Assembly (NCBI RefSeq): GCF_030269925.1
Contig: NC_085126.1
Coordinates: forward strand, 4,466,501 to 4,530,500
Direction: 5' to 3'
Source: Bombyx mori
Taxonomy: Eukaryota > Arthropoda > Insecta > Lepidoptera > Bombycidae
DNA length: 64,000 nt
Within the stretch, counting starts at the first letter, position 1. Every line of letters starts with the position of its first letter. The notes beneath the pieces were generated by a model, which was not told where the DNA came from, did not search any database, and saw nothing but the letters and a program-made list of their open reading frames with translations. The position numbers and the translations under genes were made by a program. Shown piece by piece: positions 53,762 through 64,000 of this stretch.

Positions 53762-54261
53762 TAGGATCCCATTTCGATGTCATTAGGACGTTGACCTTAT
53801 GTCAGGAAACATGCAGCGTTGTTCACGTTGTAGTGTTTATCGGCTTGGCTTGTCGCAGTGATATAGACTAAACATACTGAGCTAATATTAATACAATTCT
53901 GCTAAAACTCCTTAACGATTTTCGCATTATAACCACGAACTCAAAATTTTATAATTCTAAATCCAATCACAAATTCACAATAGCAAAACAATTTTTATAT
54001 TGGCTCAAATTTGTGTGTATTGTTATGGCATTGTGCGAGCCTTTTGTTGACATAGTTCATTAACAGAATTACGTTAACAAAATTGCGCAGTGACGCAGCT
54101 CAGGATTGAAGTTGCCAATCATTCTCGTATTGGGACACTCAATGCCAACTGATCAACGAACTTGCGCAAACAACATAGCGGTATGATCAGGATTTCAAAA
54201 ATAATATCGATGTTTTGACATTTTGTGGAACTTACAAAGCCTCCATAGTTATTCCTGACTA

Positions 54262-54600
54262 GTTGACCCGGCAGACTTCGTAGTGCCTCAATCGAGAAAT
54301 AAAAGACCTAAACTTTTGTACCTATAATATAAACTTAAAACAAACAAAAGGAATCCGTCCGAAGGGGGCACATCAAAGGAAAAACAAAATTGTTATTTTT
54401 ATTTAATTCCGAGCATTTTCATATTATCTACCTTTTAAACCTTCTCTGGACTTCCACAAATAATTTAAGATCAAAATAAGCCAAATTGGTTCAGCCGTTC
54501 TCGAGTTTTAGAGAGTATAACGTAGTGATTACTTGCTCAGTGAGACTAACGAACAGCAATTCATTTTTATATATATAGATATAGATAGATAGATAGATAG
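54262..54600 (-). repeat. Dispersed repeat (CTCGAGAACGGCTGGACCG), copy 3, with tagatagata tail
   Basis: ttgacccggcagacttcgta to ctaacgaacagcaattcatt, then an (agat)n stretch at 54576-54602. About 25 extra bases (gagtataacgtagtgatt region) sit near the end. Confidence 0.7.
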
Positions 54601-54604
54601 ATAT

Positions 54605-57200
54605 TCATCGTTTTTTTCAATATGGCAATTGGCTTCTTACGATACCATTGCCGTCAGTGTCAAGTGTGTAAAAATCTTCAATTATTTCATACATACCTAA
54701 ATATTCTGTTATATGCAGAATCACGTAGAGTGGGATGAGATGAAGTTCATTTATTTGAAATTATGATCAATTGGTAAGAAATTAAATTAAACTAAGCAAA
54801 ATTGTGGTTTTATTGGGGAGACTTTTGAGTGGACCTTTGAAAAAAGAACCCGAGAAGCCACGAAAAATGGCTTTGTTTCGTGTTTATACATTTATGCACT
54901 TTCGCATATGTTGACCGATAATTAACCCCAGTTATTACATGTTCAAATTTAAAGAAACATAATTAACAAAATACACAATTACACAATTAACACAATTTTT
55001 CGCTCCTCGCGTTCCAAAAATTAATCCTTAATCCAATGCAAAGAAAAACTAAAAATAAATCAAAAATGTACACTATCAATAGGAGTCTATAGTTTGCAAT
55101 CGATTATTATGATTACAATATTTAATTTTGTAGACCGATTACAATGTAAATAAATAACTTTGATAACTTTGGTATAGTTAACATTGTTATTTATATTTTG
55201 ACATTCAACAAGTGTGTTATTTATACTGACATCTAAGTTGAAATAAATGATTTTGAATTTGAATTGAATTTGATAAAAATTACAGTCTTTGTTATGGTTC
55301 AAGACATGATTCCCACCCTGTCGATGATCTTCTTTTTAAGTAGTTCTACACTCTAAGGCGTATTTGAATTTAGGTTGGATTTGATCAATCTAGCATATGA
55401 AATTGCACCATAGATATTTTTTATGGCATACAAATGTATATTTTCGTGTTTTTTTTTGTGTAGAAAGACTGAAGAATATATTCTGCTAACACAACATTAA
55501 AACGCGTCTTTTTTATAACACGACGGTTTTTATCGATTTAGTATTCGTCTTTCTTGCTATGGTCCTGTACTTTCAGATTCTTTGAAGCTGCGACTATGCC
55601 ATATCCACGTCTCAATCCCACGTTTTAGGAATCAACATTCGTAAATCCGAAAACGGAAGCAAAGGTATTTTCAATTAAAATACAAAAATAATTTTTTCAG
55701 TAAAAATTACAAAGAAAATGTATTTTTTTATTTTTTTGTCAAATCGTATCGTCTTCTATAGCGGACACAAGTCCCATCCACACGTCCATAAAAATCAAAA
55801 TGTTTACGATCAAATATGATGAAATTAAAAGGATTCTTTCGTCTTTGCAATTCGATTACGACCAAAAAATTACTACACAGAATCAATAAAATTATTACAA
55901 CATTGTCTTCGTCTGCGGGACTAGCCTTAACGGATTTCTGTCGTCATAAACATGAGTCATAGACAACTAAAAAACACGGTCAAAAAGTGAACGCAAATTA
56001 CCATCAGCAAAAATAAAAAAATGTTTTCGTGTACCTACTAAAAGTGAAAGAATGATAATTTCACTTTTCAACAATAGGAACACGCATTAGCGTTTTTGAT
56101 ACAGTTTCTTTTTATTTTTTTACCATAGGTAGTTTTACAAAATGTAGTTTTGATTGGTTTGTGAAAATTCTCAATAAAAACCTCAGATTTTGCACACTAA
56201 TCGGAATTAAGATGTACCATCCTATTAATTTATACTTAGTTGTTTATATGCGCAATTTCTGTATGATTTTTTGACTAAACAGCACTTAAGTGAAAACGCG
56301 AGTAATATCTAGAGCATTTCTAAATGTATCTGGCAGCTTATGTTTTTGCCTGACTGAGTCCGTGTTCGTCCACCTGTTCTGGTGAAACTGAAAAAGCCAC
56401 TGGGCCACCAGTAAGCTTTGCTTCAAAAAAAAAAGGTTGTTTTCTCTCATAAATGAAATACCTGCTCAAATAATAAAAAACCTTGTATAGTTATGAAATA
56501 TGCTCATTTATTTCTTCTTTTAGCTACCATGCAACATATTTTATGATTAGAACACGGTATATAATTTTGTAAAGTTTTTAAAGGTCTGTCCAATTTTGGA
56601 AGATGTTGGTATATTACCTAATCATATCGCAGGATTTTTGAACCACACTTTGGATTTATTCCCTTCATGATTCATTGTGTTTATGAAAAGATACAGTAAA
56701 ATTCATACGTTTTTAGAATTATGAATATAACGATTATTCGAATCTTTCGGTATCTGCGTTCCCTTTCAAACTAAGATAAAGTCAACATAAGTTTTAATTA
56801 TTTTTTTTAATCATAAATGTACGTAGGTCTACGCAGTTTGATTAATACCTTTTTTTTGTTTTTAAGTTATGATTATGTTATTCAATCCCTTTTCTCCTTA
56901 AAACGTAGTTTTTTTGATTGCCTGAATAAAAATGCCCTAACATTTTCCTCTTGTTTAATTTACAGGCAGCTCGATTTAAATCACGAAGGCAAAACGCATT
57001 ACATAGATTGATTATTATTCTAAGAATGTCACATTATGTTCTTTATGCGGAACTTCACTCTGACGAATTTCATTACATTCGATTTTCTTTCCAGAAGCTT
57101 ACAATTTTTTTTAAGCAACCTCAAAGAAATGAGAAGGTTCTCGATTCGACTGTATTTTTGTTTATGCGTTACCTCAAACCTTTTTTTTCTAAATAACCAA
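54605..57200. other. Long stretch without recognisable genes
   Basis: About 2.6 kb AT-rich; only a LINE-tail scrap at 56340-56440. ORFs at 56817-57200 are low-complexity and overlap in many frames. Confidence 0.5.
56340..56440 (+). mobile_element. Fragment of the variant LINE tail
   Basis: cgtccacctgttctggtgaa, actgaaaaagccactgggcc and accagtaagctt, then an A-run, match the 3' end of 60055-60418. Confidence 0.5.
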
Positions 57201-57211
57201 TTTTTATTGGT

Positions 57212-57455
57212 GACCCGGCAGACTTCGTAGTGCCTCAATCGATAAATAAAAGACACATCAAGGGGACACATCAAAGGAAAAACAAAATTGTTTATTTTTA
57301 TTTAATTCCGAACATTTTTATATTTATCTACTTTTTAAACCTTCTCTGGACTTCCACAAATAATTCAAGACCAAAATTAGCCAAATCGGTCCAGCCGTTC
57401 TCGAGTTTTAGCGAGACTAACGAACAGCAATTCATTTTTATATACATATATAGAT
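57212..57455 (-). repeat. Dispersed repeat (CTCGAGAACGGCTGGACCG), copy 4
   Basis: gacccggcagacttcgtagt to acagcaattcatttttatat; some internal loss. Confidence 0.7.
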
Positions 57456-57582
57456 TATTTTATAATTGAAAGCTGTTGCTTCTCATGTGGTCCCATTTAA
57501 ATTGCATCAAGACTTGATCTGTAGTTTTTGAGTTATTTTTAATAATGGACATTTAATTGACTTTGACTAGATTGATGATATT

Positions 57583-57880
57583 CTAATTATATTCTGTCGG
57601 AGACGGTTTTTTTTTTAATTTTGTATTAGATTGAAATGCGTTGTACCTAACTGATCCCACAATGTGTTCTACCTCTTTCAGTAGAGTTTCAAGCTCAGTG
57701 TCAACACGAAAAGCAGTAAAGTTAAAATGTTTAAGCCTTTCAATACAACATTTCCAAGGATTACAAGGTTTTCGTCTTTTACTTAACAACCTTTTGCGAC
57801 TAATTTTAGGTCACGTCGTTCAACAACAATGTATCCTTTAACAACTCGATTGCATTGGAATGTAGTACATTTTCAGTCAT
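57583..57880 (-). pseudogene. Frameshifted small protein-coding remnant, unknown family
   Basis: On the minus strand an ATG at 57880 opens MTENVLHSNAIELLKDTLLL and stops after about 24 codons. A second frame overlaps and reads KISRKRLLSKRRKPCNPWKC, CIERLKHFNFTAFRVDTELE and TLLKEVEHIVGSVRYNAFQ to TAG 57583. Both parts look protein-like and are joined by one frame change. I do not recognise the family. It may be a retrocopy or mobile-element piece; an LINE-like repeat lies just beside it (57212-57455). Confidence 0.3.
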
Positions 57881-58049
57881 TTTCTATCGAGAATTAACAT
57901 GTTGCGGATAGGATATTTCTGGAATGTTCTTTTTTGTTATTTTAGTTGATGCGTGGACGAGCTCCCGCATAGATTGTGGATCATCTTATATAATGTATCC
58001 TCATCATGACTGATCAGTTTGAAAAAAAAGTTTTCGATAGGCCCTTTCG

Positions 58050-58140
58050 GAGATATTCAGGGAGATAGCAAGCGCACCACTCCTGGCTGATCCCGTGCTC
58101 GAAATGAAGCCATAAAACCCACTGAGCCACCAGGAAGCAC
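58050..58140 (+). mobile_element. Fragment of the variant LINE tail
   Basis: caccactcctggctgatccc and actgagccaccaggaag resemble the 3' part of 60055-60418. Confidence 0.45.
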
Positions 58141-58169
58141 GCTTTCCCGAAGGATACAACAGCTGTTAT

Positions 58170-58310
58170 ATTAAAGTTGAGACTGCGACATCTTGTTCAT
58201 TAGCAGCCACACGTTAGTCACAACCAGATAGATAGATGCCTATGGACTCCGGTAGCCACTTAACACAGTGTCGTGAGCTAGTTTACCAAATGCGGTAATA
58301 AAAAATAACA
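58170..58310 (+). mobile_element. Very diverged Bm1 remnant
   Basis: tgcctatggactccggtagc, cacttaacacagtg and a final ggtaataaaaaata recall the Bm1 3' half. Confidence 0.45.
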
Positions 58311-58373
58311 ATATAAAATAAGGGCGACCGAAAACAAAAAACCGTAGTAGAAAGTACTATGTTCTATATTTTT

Positions 58374-58610
58374 ACTGGTGGTACCTCTTGTGAGTCCGCA
58401 CGGGTAGGTACCACCGCTCCGCCTATTTCTGCCGTGAAGCAGTAATGCGTTTCGGTTTGAAGGGTGGGGCAGCCGTTGTGACTATACTGAGACCCTTAAC
58501 TTGTATCTCAAGGTGGGTGGCGCATTTACGTTGTAGATGTCTATGGGCTCCAGTAACCACTTAACACCAGGTCCACCCATCTAAGCAATAAAAAATAAAA
58601 AAGGAGAATT
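58374..58610 (+). mobile_element. Bm1 SINE
   Basis: tactggtggtacctcttgtg to gcaataaaaaataaaaa, with a deletion of the gggctgtgagctc part near the end. Confidence 0.88.
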
Positions 58611-58769
58611 AAACATTTTTTATGGTTTTTGTTTTTTCAAACGGTACTTCATGTTTTCACTCGAAACAGTTTTCTTTTACATTACATTTAAATTCTATCG
58701 AACGTGAACAAAACAAATCGTTTTCGCCTCGTTCCAAATTCAGTCTTACAATAAAATAATAATAATAAT

Positions 58770-58970
58770 ATCTACCTAGAGTTGAATTTAAAATCCAAAG
58801 GAAAATCGAGCGTATGCGTTTCACTTAATAACACTGCTTCTTTTCACTGAACGTATTCACAAAGGAATACACAAGTTTAACAGTCTCTTAAACACCCACC
58901 GCGCCGAGTGTCGCTAGAAACACTGAGCTGTACTCAGGTCGGAAACCAGAAACGCAGTAAGCCCCTACTT
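58770..58970 (-). other. Possible leader exon (weak)
   Basis: On minus, a mixed-composition stretch (cccaccgcgccgagtgtcgc read from plus) is followed by a donor-like ctctag/gtagatatt at about 58778. It could be a non-coding leader of the CRAL-TRIO gene. Weak inference. Confidence 0.15.
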
Positions 58971-59814
58971 GATAAACCATTATGTCGTTTCCAAATTTGG
59001 TTTACAGAGCTAAGCTTGTGATTTAGAAACCGAATAACGCTTATAAACTCACAACAAACAACAACAACAAAAGAAATCATTAGCAATTACTCCGATAAAA
59101 AAATATTTCAAATTTCGAATTTTGGTTGTGCATTACTCGTTCTCTCAAAGACAGTGCCTGGATCGACTCGTTATCGATAAAATTATACGTTGACGTAATT
59201 TCCTTCTACGTAACTAAGTACAAAAACGGTGATTAGATTAACTTTTTAAAATTTCGAATTCGAATTCGAATTTAAATTCGAACATGAAATCTGAATTAGT
59301 GTGTCTTTGCAATAAAATCGATACATGTAACTAGGGAAGGAAAAAAAAGATAAATATATTTTCAAACATCAAACACTGACTCTTTTAGGGTGCAGTTGTT
59401 ACTTACTAATATTAAGTACTAATTTTTATTCTCGGGGACAGCTACCTGCTAATCAAGATGTACTTATTTTCTAGACTTTAGAAACTATGTGCAGTATCTT
59501 TGTAGGTTTTGGGGGATCGCAAACATCATTAGTTAAATATTTAAAACGATGAGATTAAATTAGTTATATAAATATTTACGACGATTTTTTTTTAATTGCA
59601 TGTACGCAGAATATGGACCCGGTATAAAAAAAAAATCCAATATACATATAGTTATACATAACGGCAACTGTGGCATTTAAACTGCTTGTATATCCGTCAG
59701 ATGACGCCTAAGAATATTTTTTTTTCAATTTTTTTATTTACGTCAAGATTAAAAGTTATTATCGATAATTTGATTTAAAGCACCACACTAAGAACCTGTT
59801 CCCAGTCATTGGTC

Positions 59815-59895
59815 ATCTCAGAGCGCGCGGTCTGTAGCGACGCGGCGCGCCGGTTTCCCCTAACTTTCTTCGACCCCGTTCTCAAAGCGACGGTA
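59815..59895. other. GC-rich patch, possible promoter
   Basis: ctcagagcgcgcggtctgta, gcgacgcggcgcgccggttt and the following bases are CpG-dense in an otherwise AT-rich region. It could be the distant first exon or promoter of the CRAL-TRIO gene (minus) or of an unseen gene. No splice partner can be shown. Confidence 0.25.
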
Positions 59896-60054
59896 CATTT
59901 TTTGTGATCGCGTTTTTTATAAGTCTAACAGACAATTTCTGGTGCATGATGATATAATGTCGCTGTTTTGAGATTGTCTATTCTGAAATTTTATTTTCTA
60001 TTCCAGTTTCATTGCAATTCAATATGGCAGACCTACTACTTCAATGCCCTAGAC

Positions 60055-60418
60055 ACGTCCTAAAGGATCCATCAGATCCAATAACCTTTGCATTAGACGC
60101 CTTCAGCTCTAACACTAGGAGCAGGCTTAGGGACCCCGGTAACCGTACTCGTCGAACTCGACAAAGAGGTCGATGTGCAACCTAACCCATGCATCAGCTC
60201 GCTGAGTTTCTCACCGATCTTCTCAGCGGGTCGCGATTCCGATCCGGTAGTAGATTCATTCGCGAAGCAATTGCTCTTGAGTTGTTAGGTCTCCTTCGGA
60301 GGCGCTCGGGCAGTTGTTAGCAAATCCCACCCCTCCTGGCTGAGCCTTTGCTCGCCCCCCTGTCCTGGTGAAACTGGAAAAGCCTTCGGGCCACCAGTAA
60401 ACTTTCAATCATAAAAAA
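60055..60418 (+). mobile_element. LINE tail, related variant family, copy 2
   Basis: ctaaaggatccatcagatcc, actcgtcgaactcgacaaag, ttggttaggt-like words, caccagtaaactttcaatca and an A-tail. Same variant as 23536-23860. Confidence 0.75.
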
Positions 60419-60419
60419 A

Positions 60420-62475
60420 AGACCTACTAATTGAAGTATACATACTATTAAAAACATAAATTATTTGTCTGAGCCAACAACAGCGGCTCGCAATAATATA
60501 ATAAAATATCAGCTATAAACATGGACTTTTCTCTTCAATGTGACTTTTGGGGAGCATTGTTCTAATTTCCCCTCAACACAGAGCGGTTTGCTTATAATAA
60601 TAAAAAACTACATGATAATTCGTAAACTATTTAGCACGGATCTATCGAGGATTGCATGTTACATGCACCGTTGGCCTTGTAACAGATGTGAACGATTCTC
60701 TATCGTTGTTTTCAAGGCCAGCGCCCAATACGAGAACAGCTAAAATAAATATTTCAAAACTTATGGCTTCGATTCGTATTGCAAGATTTCTGCATAAACA
60801 AGGAACTTGGATTGATTGTGAAAATTTAAAACGCAATAAACATCTTTAAAAAGAGTTCAAATAATAATGTTGGAAAAAGAACTAAAAACGATGACGGCTT
60901 TTAGCTTCCTATTATTAAGCTTATTTAAATGCTATTGGTTGTCAGTCAAAATAGTATTTTAATATATATATTTTTATTTAAAAAGGCGGAAGAACGCCGT
61001 TTTCAACAAAAAAAAAGAATTAAAAGAAATCCGATTGTTCCTGTGGTCTGTGCCAAAATTGTAGCAACAGACCAACTACGATTATGGTAATACAGTACCT
61101 ACTACAATTAAATCTATAAAGGTCGTGGAAAGTGATACAAAAGTTTTACATGTACCTAAAATGTATAAACTCATATCAGTACTACTATAAATACACAAGA
61201 ACAGAAAAACATTTAGAATCTCTATCTTAGATTCAGAGAAGCATTCCCCTGAATGTATTAAAACTTGATATGATCGCATTTATCATTTGAGGATAAGGAC
61301 CTTTATTAAAAACAACCAGAGAAATTTTCATCTGATTTTAGTTGTTTTTGTTCTATATATCTATAAATATTATATTCTTCTACTGTAACTTCTACTACCA
61401 CTACTATGGATTCAATTTGGTACTGTAAGCGCAGTTGTTTCCCAAAGTGACAAAACTCAGTTCAGAGAGAAAAACTTGACACAACAAAATTCCTAACGTC
61501 CTTGCAATCACTCACTATTGCCAATGATCCTAATAAGTGTAAAATATTAGCATTGCTCTTACTTTTCTAAAGCAATATAAATTGCAGTGTTTTTCATCGT
61601 AACATTTATTGCTGTCTTAAATAATAAAAATGCCTGAATGCAATACATCGTTTATCCATTGAACCTACTTTAAAGATTATATCAGAATCAGAGACTTTAT
61701 TGAAAATATCTTGAACATTTTGCCTAGACTTCGAGGTACGTTCATTTTAATTTTATATTTATTTAGTGTTTCTGAGCACTGCACTGTGAAAGGGCACAAT
61801 GGCTCTGAGTATGGCTTCTCGGGACCTTCCCAAAAATCCACTGAAAAAACTCATTATATAACACAATTTTACTGAGATTTTTTTTCATGCCATCATAGTC
61901 ATCATAATCAAGTAATTGATCGTAACTTTGACTGACCATTTTGTCAGGTGGACCGAGGTTCGTAGCTACCCTACATGATGCTAAGAATTGCTACATACCA
62001 CTACTACTCTAAGTAATGAGGTTCGAATTTTTCATTCTCTACTTCATAATTTATTTTAAGCAATGATAGAGCGGGTGGCCCCCAAGCGTAGATACCACTA
62101 TGCTGCCTATTTCTGTTGTAAAGCAGTCATGCAATCTGGCTTGGAGAGCAAGGAGTTTTTGTTTCTTGTTGGAGTTTGAATGTGTATGTAAGTAATGGCA
62201 GGCAGCACTTGTCCCATGTGAAGTGACAGTTTTCGAATATCGGAATGTTTTTTTAAATGTTTGATTGATGAAGATGATTGTCTTCTGTTATGAAACTTAC
62301 TTCTCATCTAAGCACGGACAGTGAAATATTCTAGGGCCATATAAACATAAAATATTGTACATGTGTAATAGTGTAGTGTTTGTAATATATTTTAACCATT
62401 AAGTCTGAAAAGAGACTTTTGCTTTTAGATTTTCAGAAATAAATATGCAAATGTCACTTGCAATCAACTGTCAAC
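60420..62475. other. Region upstream of NDUFB9
   Basis: No supported gene. Frames at 60540-60849 (both strands) look like chance. A weak Bm1 remnant lies at 62050-62150. Confidence 0.45.
62050..62150 (+). mobile_element. Very diverged Bm1 remnant
   Basis: ctgcctatttctgttgtaaa and gcagtcatgcaatctggctt match the Bm1 middle weakly. It lies 400 bases upstream of NDUFB9. Confidence 0.4.
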
Positions 62476-62479
62476 TATG

Positions 62480-62535
62480 ATCAACTATCACTGTCATTGG
62501 CTTCAGCATCGTTGTCAGTCGTCAAAACAATAAAA
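62480..62535 (+). promoter_or_regulatory. Probable 5'UTR and start region of NDUFB9
   Basis: The bases just before the ATG include an initiator-like gtcagt at about 62513 and a less AT-rich stretch. This suggests a short leader. No TATA box is evident. Inference only. Confidence 0.35.
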
Positions 62536-62633
62536 ATGGCGCAGATTCCTTTAGGAGTCAAAACTCATGCTCAAAAAGTCTGTAGCCTTTATAAAAGGGC
62601 TTTACGTAATTTAGAAGCGTACTACGACCGCCG
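62536..62633 (+). CDS. NDUFB9: NADH dehydrogenase 1 beta subcomplex subunit 9 (complex I B22), first exon only
   Basis: The ATG at 62536 opens 32 codons (MAQIPLGVKTHAQKVCSLYK, then RALRNLEAYYDR) plus two bases of the next codon, followed by the strong donor gtgagtat. The THAQKV..LYKRALR.LE pattern is the LYR-motif start of NDUFB9, an accessory subunit of the distal membrane arm of mitochondrial complex I that binds an acyl carrier protein. Family members start close to this motif, so the ATG fits. The expected continuation (DKYRY-like) was not found before base 64000; the first intron therefore runs out of the window. The 98-nt exon is shorter than the ORF cut-off normally used. Confidence 0.85.
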
Positions 62634-64000
62634 GTGAGTATAACAATATACTTAAACGGTTTGTAAAATTAGGTCTTCCTTTTATTTTTGAGTTACGTAA
62701 TTGCAAATAACCTTTTATTTACTTATTTCAGATAATTCCAACAAGATTAATGATTATCCTAAAATCTCATTATGTTAGTAACGAAATTATTATGAGGTCA
62801 CTCCGATCTTTACTTTTACCTTATACAAAAGTCGACCTTAACTGAAAACATTTATAATCATTTAGGTTCATATTATACTCCATTAAATATTGAAAACGAA
62901 AAAAAAATCTTGTTGATATAATGTGCTCTCTAATTGTTTTTAGTAGAGTTAGTTGCAATAAAGGATATTTATAAATCAAATCATTTAGAAAAATCATTTG
63001 TACATATTAAATCCACTTCTAGTTTAATATTTATAGAAATTATACTTCACATCTTTATATTCTATAATTATTATGTCATTCAATCATTGACATCCTAGAA
63101 ATTAGAGAAAATAGAAAGATGGAAATAAGTTTACAATAAATAAAATGCAGTTATAAGTGGTTGTTTTTGCACATATAAATCGACACCTCCTACGTATAAT
63201 ATCGTAACTCTATTTTATCAACTTTACAGTATCGCAATTCAAAGTTATGCAAGCAGATTTTTGATGATAGTGAAGTCAAATCAGCTCATTTAAGAATCAA
63301 AATTGGCATACAGATATATTTTTAGGAACGGAATATTACTTCTAAAAAGGTTTTTTGAATTTTTTGCTAGAATTTCTTAAAAGTCACATACGGTTTTCTA
63401 CTACGGAAAATATCAATGGTATTTCGTTGTATGTAGTACTTACTATACTTTACGTTGATATATATGTAGGATTAAGTAGGGTATGTTACACGTACGATAA
63501 CTTACATTGGAACTAATCAAATAATAATGTGTCTTGGGTTACAGTTACCATAATATACAATGGAACAAAGACGTTCATAGCATAAGTGCTATTAAGAGGA
63601 ATAATTAAAATAAAATAATTATCTTCCAGTATACTGAAATACAATGTATTTCGTAATCAAAACAGTCCAAATAAACATTCTCTCTAAGAAAATTATCTTA
63701 AAATATTAATCAATGGTGGTTTTGTTTATTTTAATAGTATGTAGTATTAAGAACATGAAATAAAATCTTTATATTATTATAAAGATTGTATTTATTGTTT
63801 TATTAATTTACGGATTTTCTAAATCAATTTGCTTTATCCAAAAGAAATAGTATTTTGTTTAAAAAAATGCACGTATTATTTAAAATATGCAATGAAATAT
63901 GAAATTTAAAATATAATTCATATTATGAATTCTTTATTCATCCCTGTACTCCTTATCAACTAAATAAAAATATATTTTACTAATAAGAAAAAGATATTTA
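62634..64000. other. NDUFB9 first intron (part)
   Basis: Begins with gtgagtat. No following exon with the expected NDUFB9 residues was found on plus; very AT-rich, no SINE seen. Confidence 0.6.

Noticed and set aside
60652..60849. Small gene at 60.7 kb
   Set aside because: Overlapping open frames on both strands with no motif; composition suggests chance.
1..64000. CRISPR arrays, operons, phage or viral genes
   Set aside because: No regularly spaced repeats, no compact gene runs; introns and SINEs show an insect nuclear genome.

Overview
This is moth DNA, almost certainly silkworm (Bombyx mori or a very close relative). It is AT-rich with split genes and GT-AG introns. It carries many copies of the Bombyx SINE Bm1, including two near-complete ones with a tRNA-like head, plus other SINE and LINE tails and several MITEs. 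I saw no bacterial, viral or organellar genes. Family names come from reading the sequence; no database search was possible.

Three host genes are supported. (1) Pds5, the cohesin-associated HEAT-repeat protein, runs on the minus strand from about 37.3 kb out of the left edge. Thirteen coding exons (30679 down to 194) join in one frame and give about 982 residues; the C-terminal part lies outside the window. A probable 5' non-coding exon ends at 37128 and sits by an E2F site (37340-37347) and a DRE palindrome (37366-37373). (2) A CRAL-TRIO (Sec14-like) lipid-transfer protein is complete on the minus strand: five coding exons from 46259 to 39301, 345 residues. (3) On the plus strand at 62536-62633 lies the first coding exon of NDUFB9 (complex I B22, LYR family); the rest is beyond the right edge.

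Layout: 0.2-30.7 kb is the Pds5 coding part, with introns full of mobile elements. 30.7-37.1 kb is its long first intron, with two LINE coding remnants. 37.1-37.4 kb is the probable Pds5 promoter. 38.6-46.3 kb is the CRAL-TRIO gene and a MITE next to it. 46.9-48.7 kb is a young 5'-truncated R1-clade LINE. 49-62.4 kb is repeats, one hAT MITE, a broken small ORF and long AT-rich stretches. 62.5 kb starts NDUFB9. The three genes have unrelated roles (chromosome cohesion, lipid transfer, respiration) and nothing suggests co-regulation.

No new multi-gene system was found. The most notable points are the mobile-element structures with readable target-site duplications, a Bm1 copy ending 19 bases from the Pds5 exon 2 acceptor, a Tc1/mariner-type element that lost its catalytic core but kept its ends, and the cell-cycle promoter signature.
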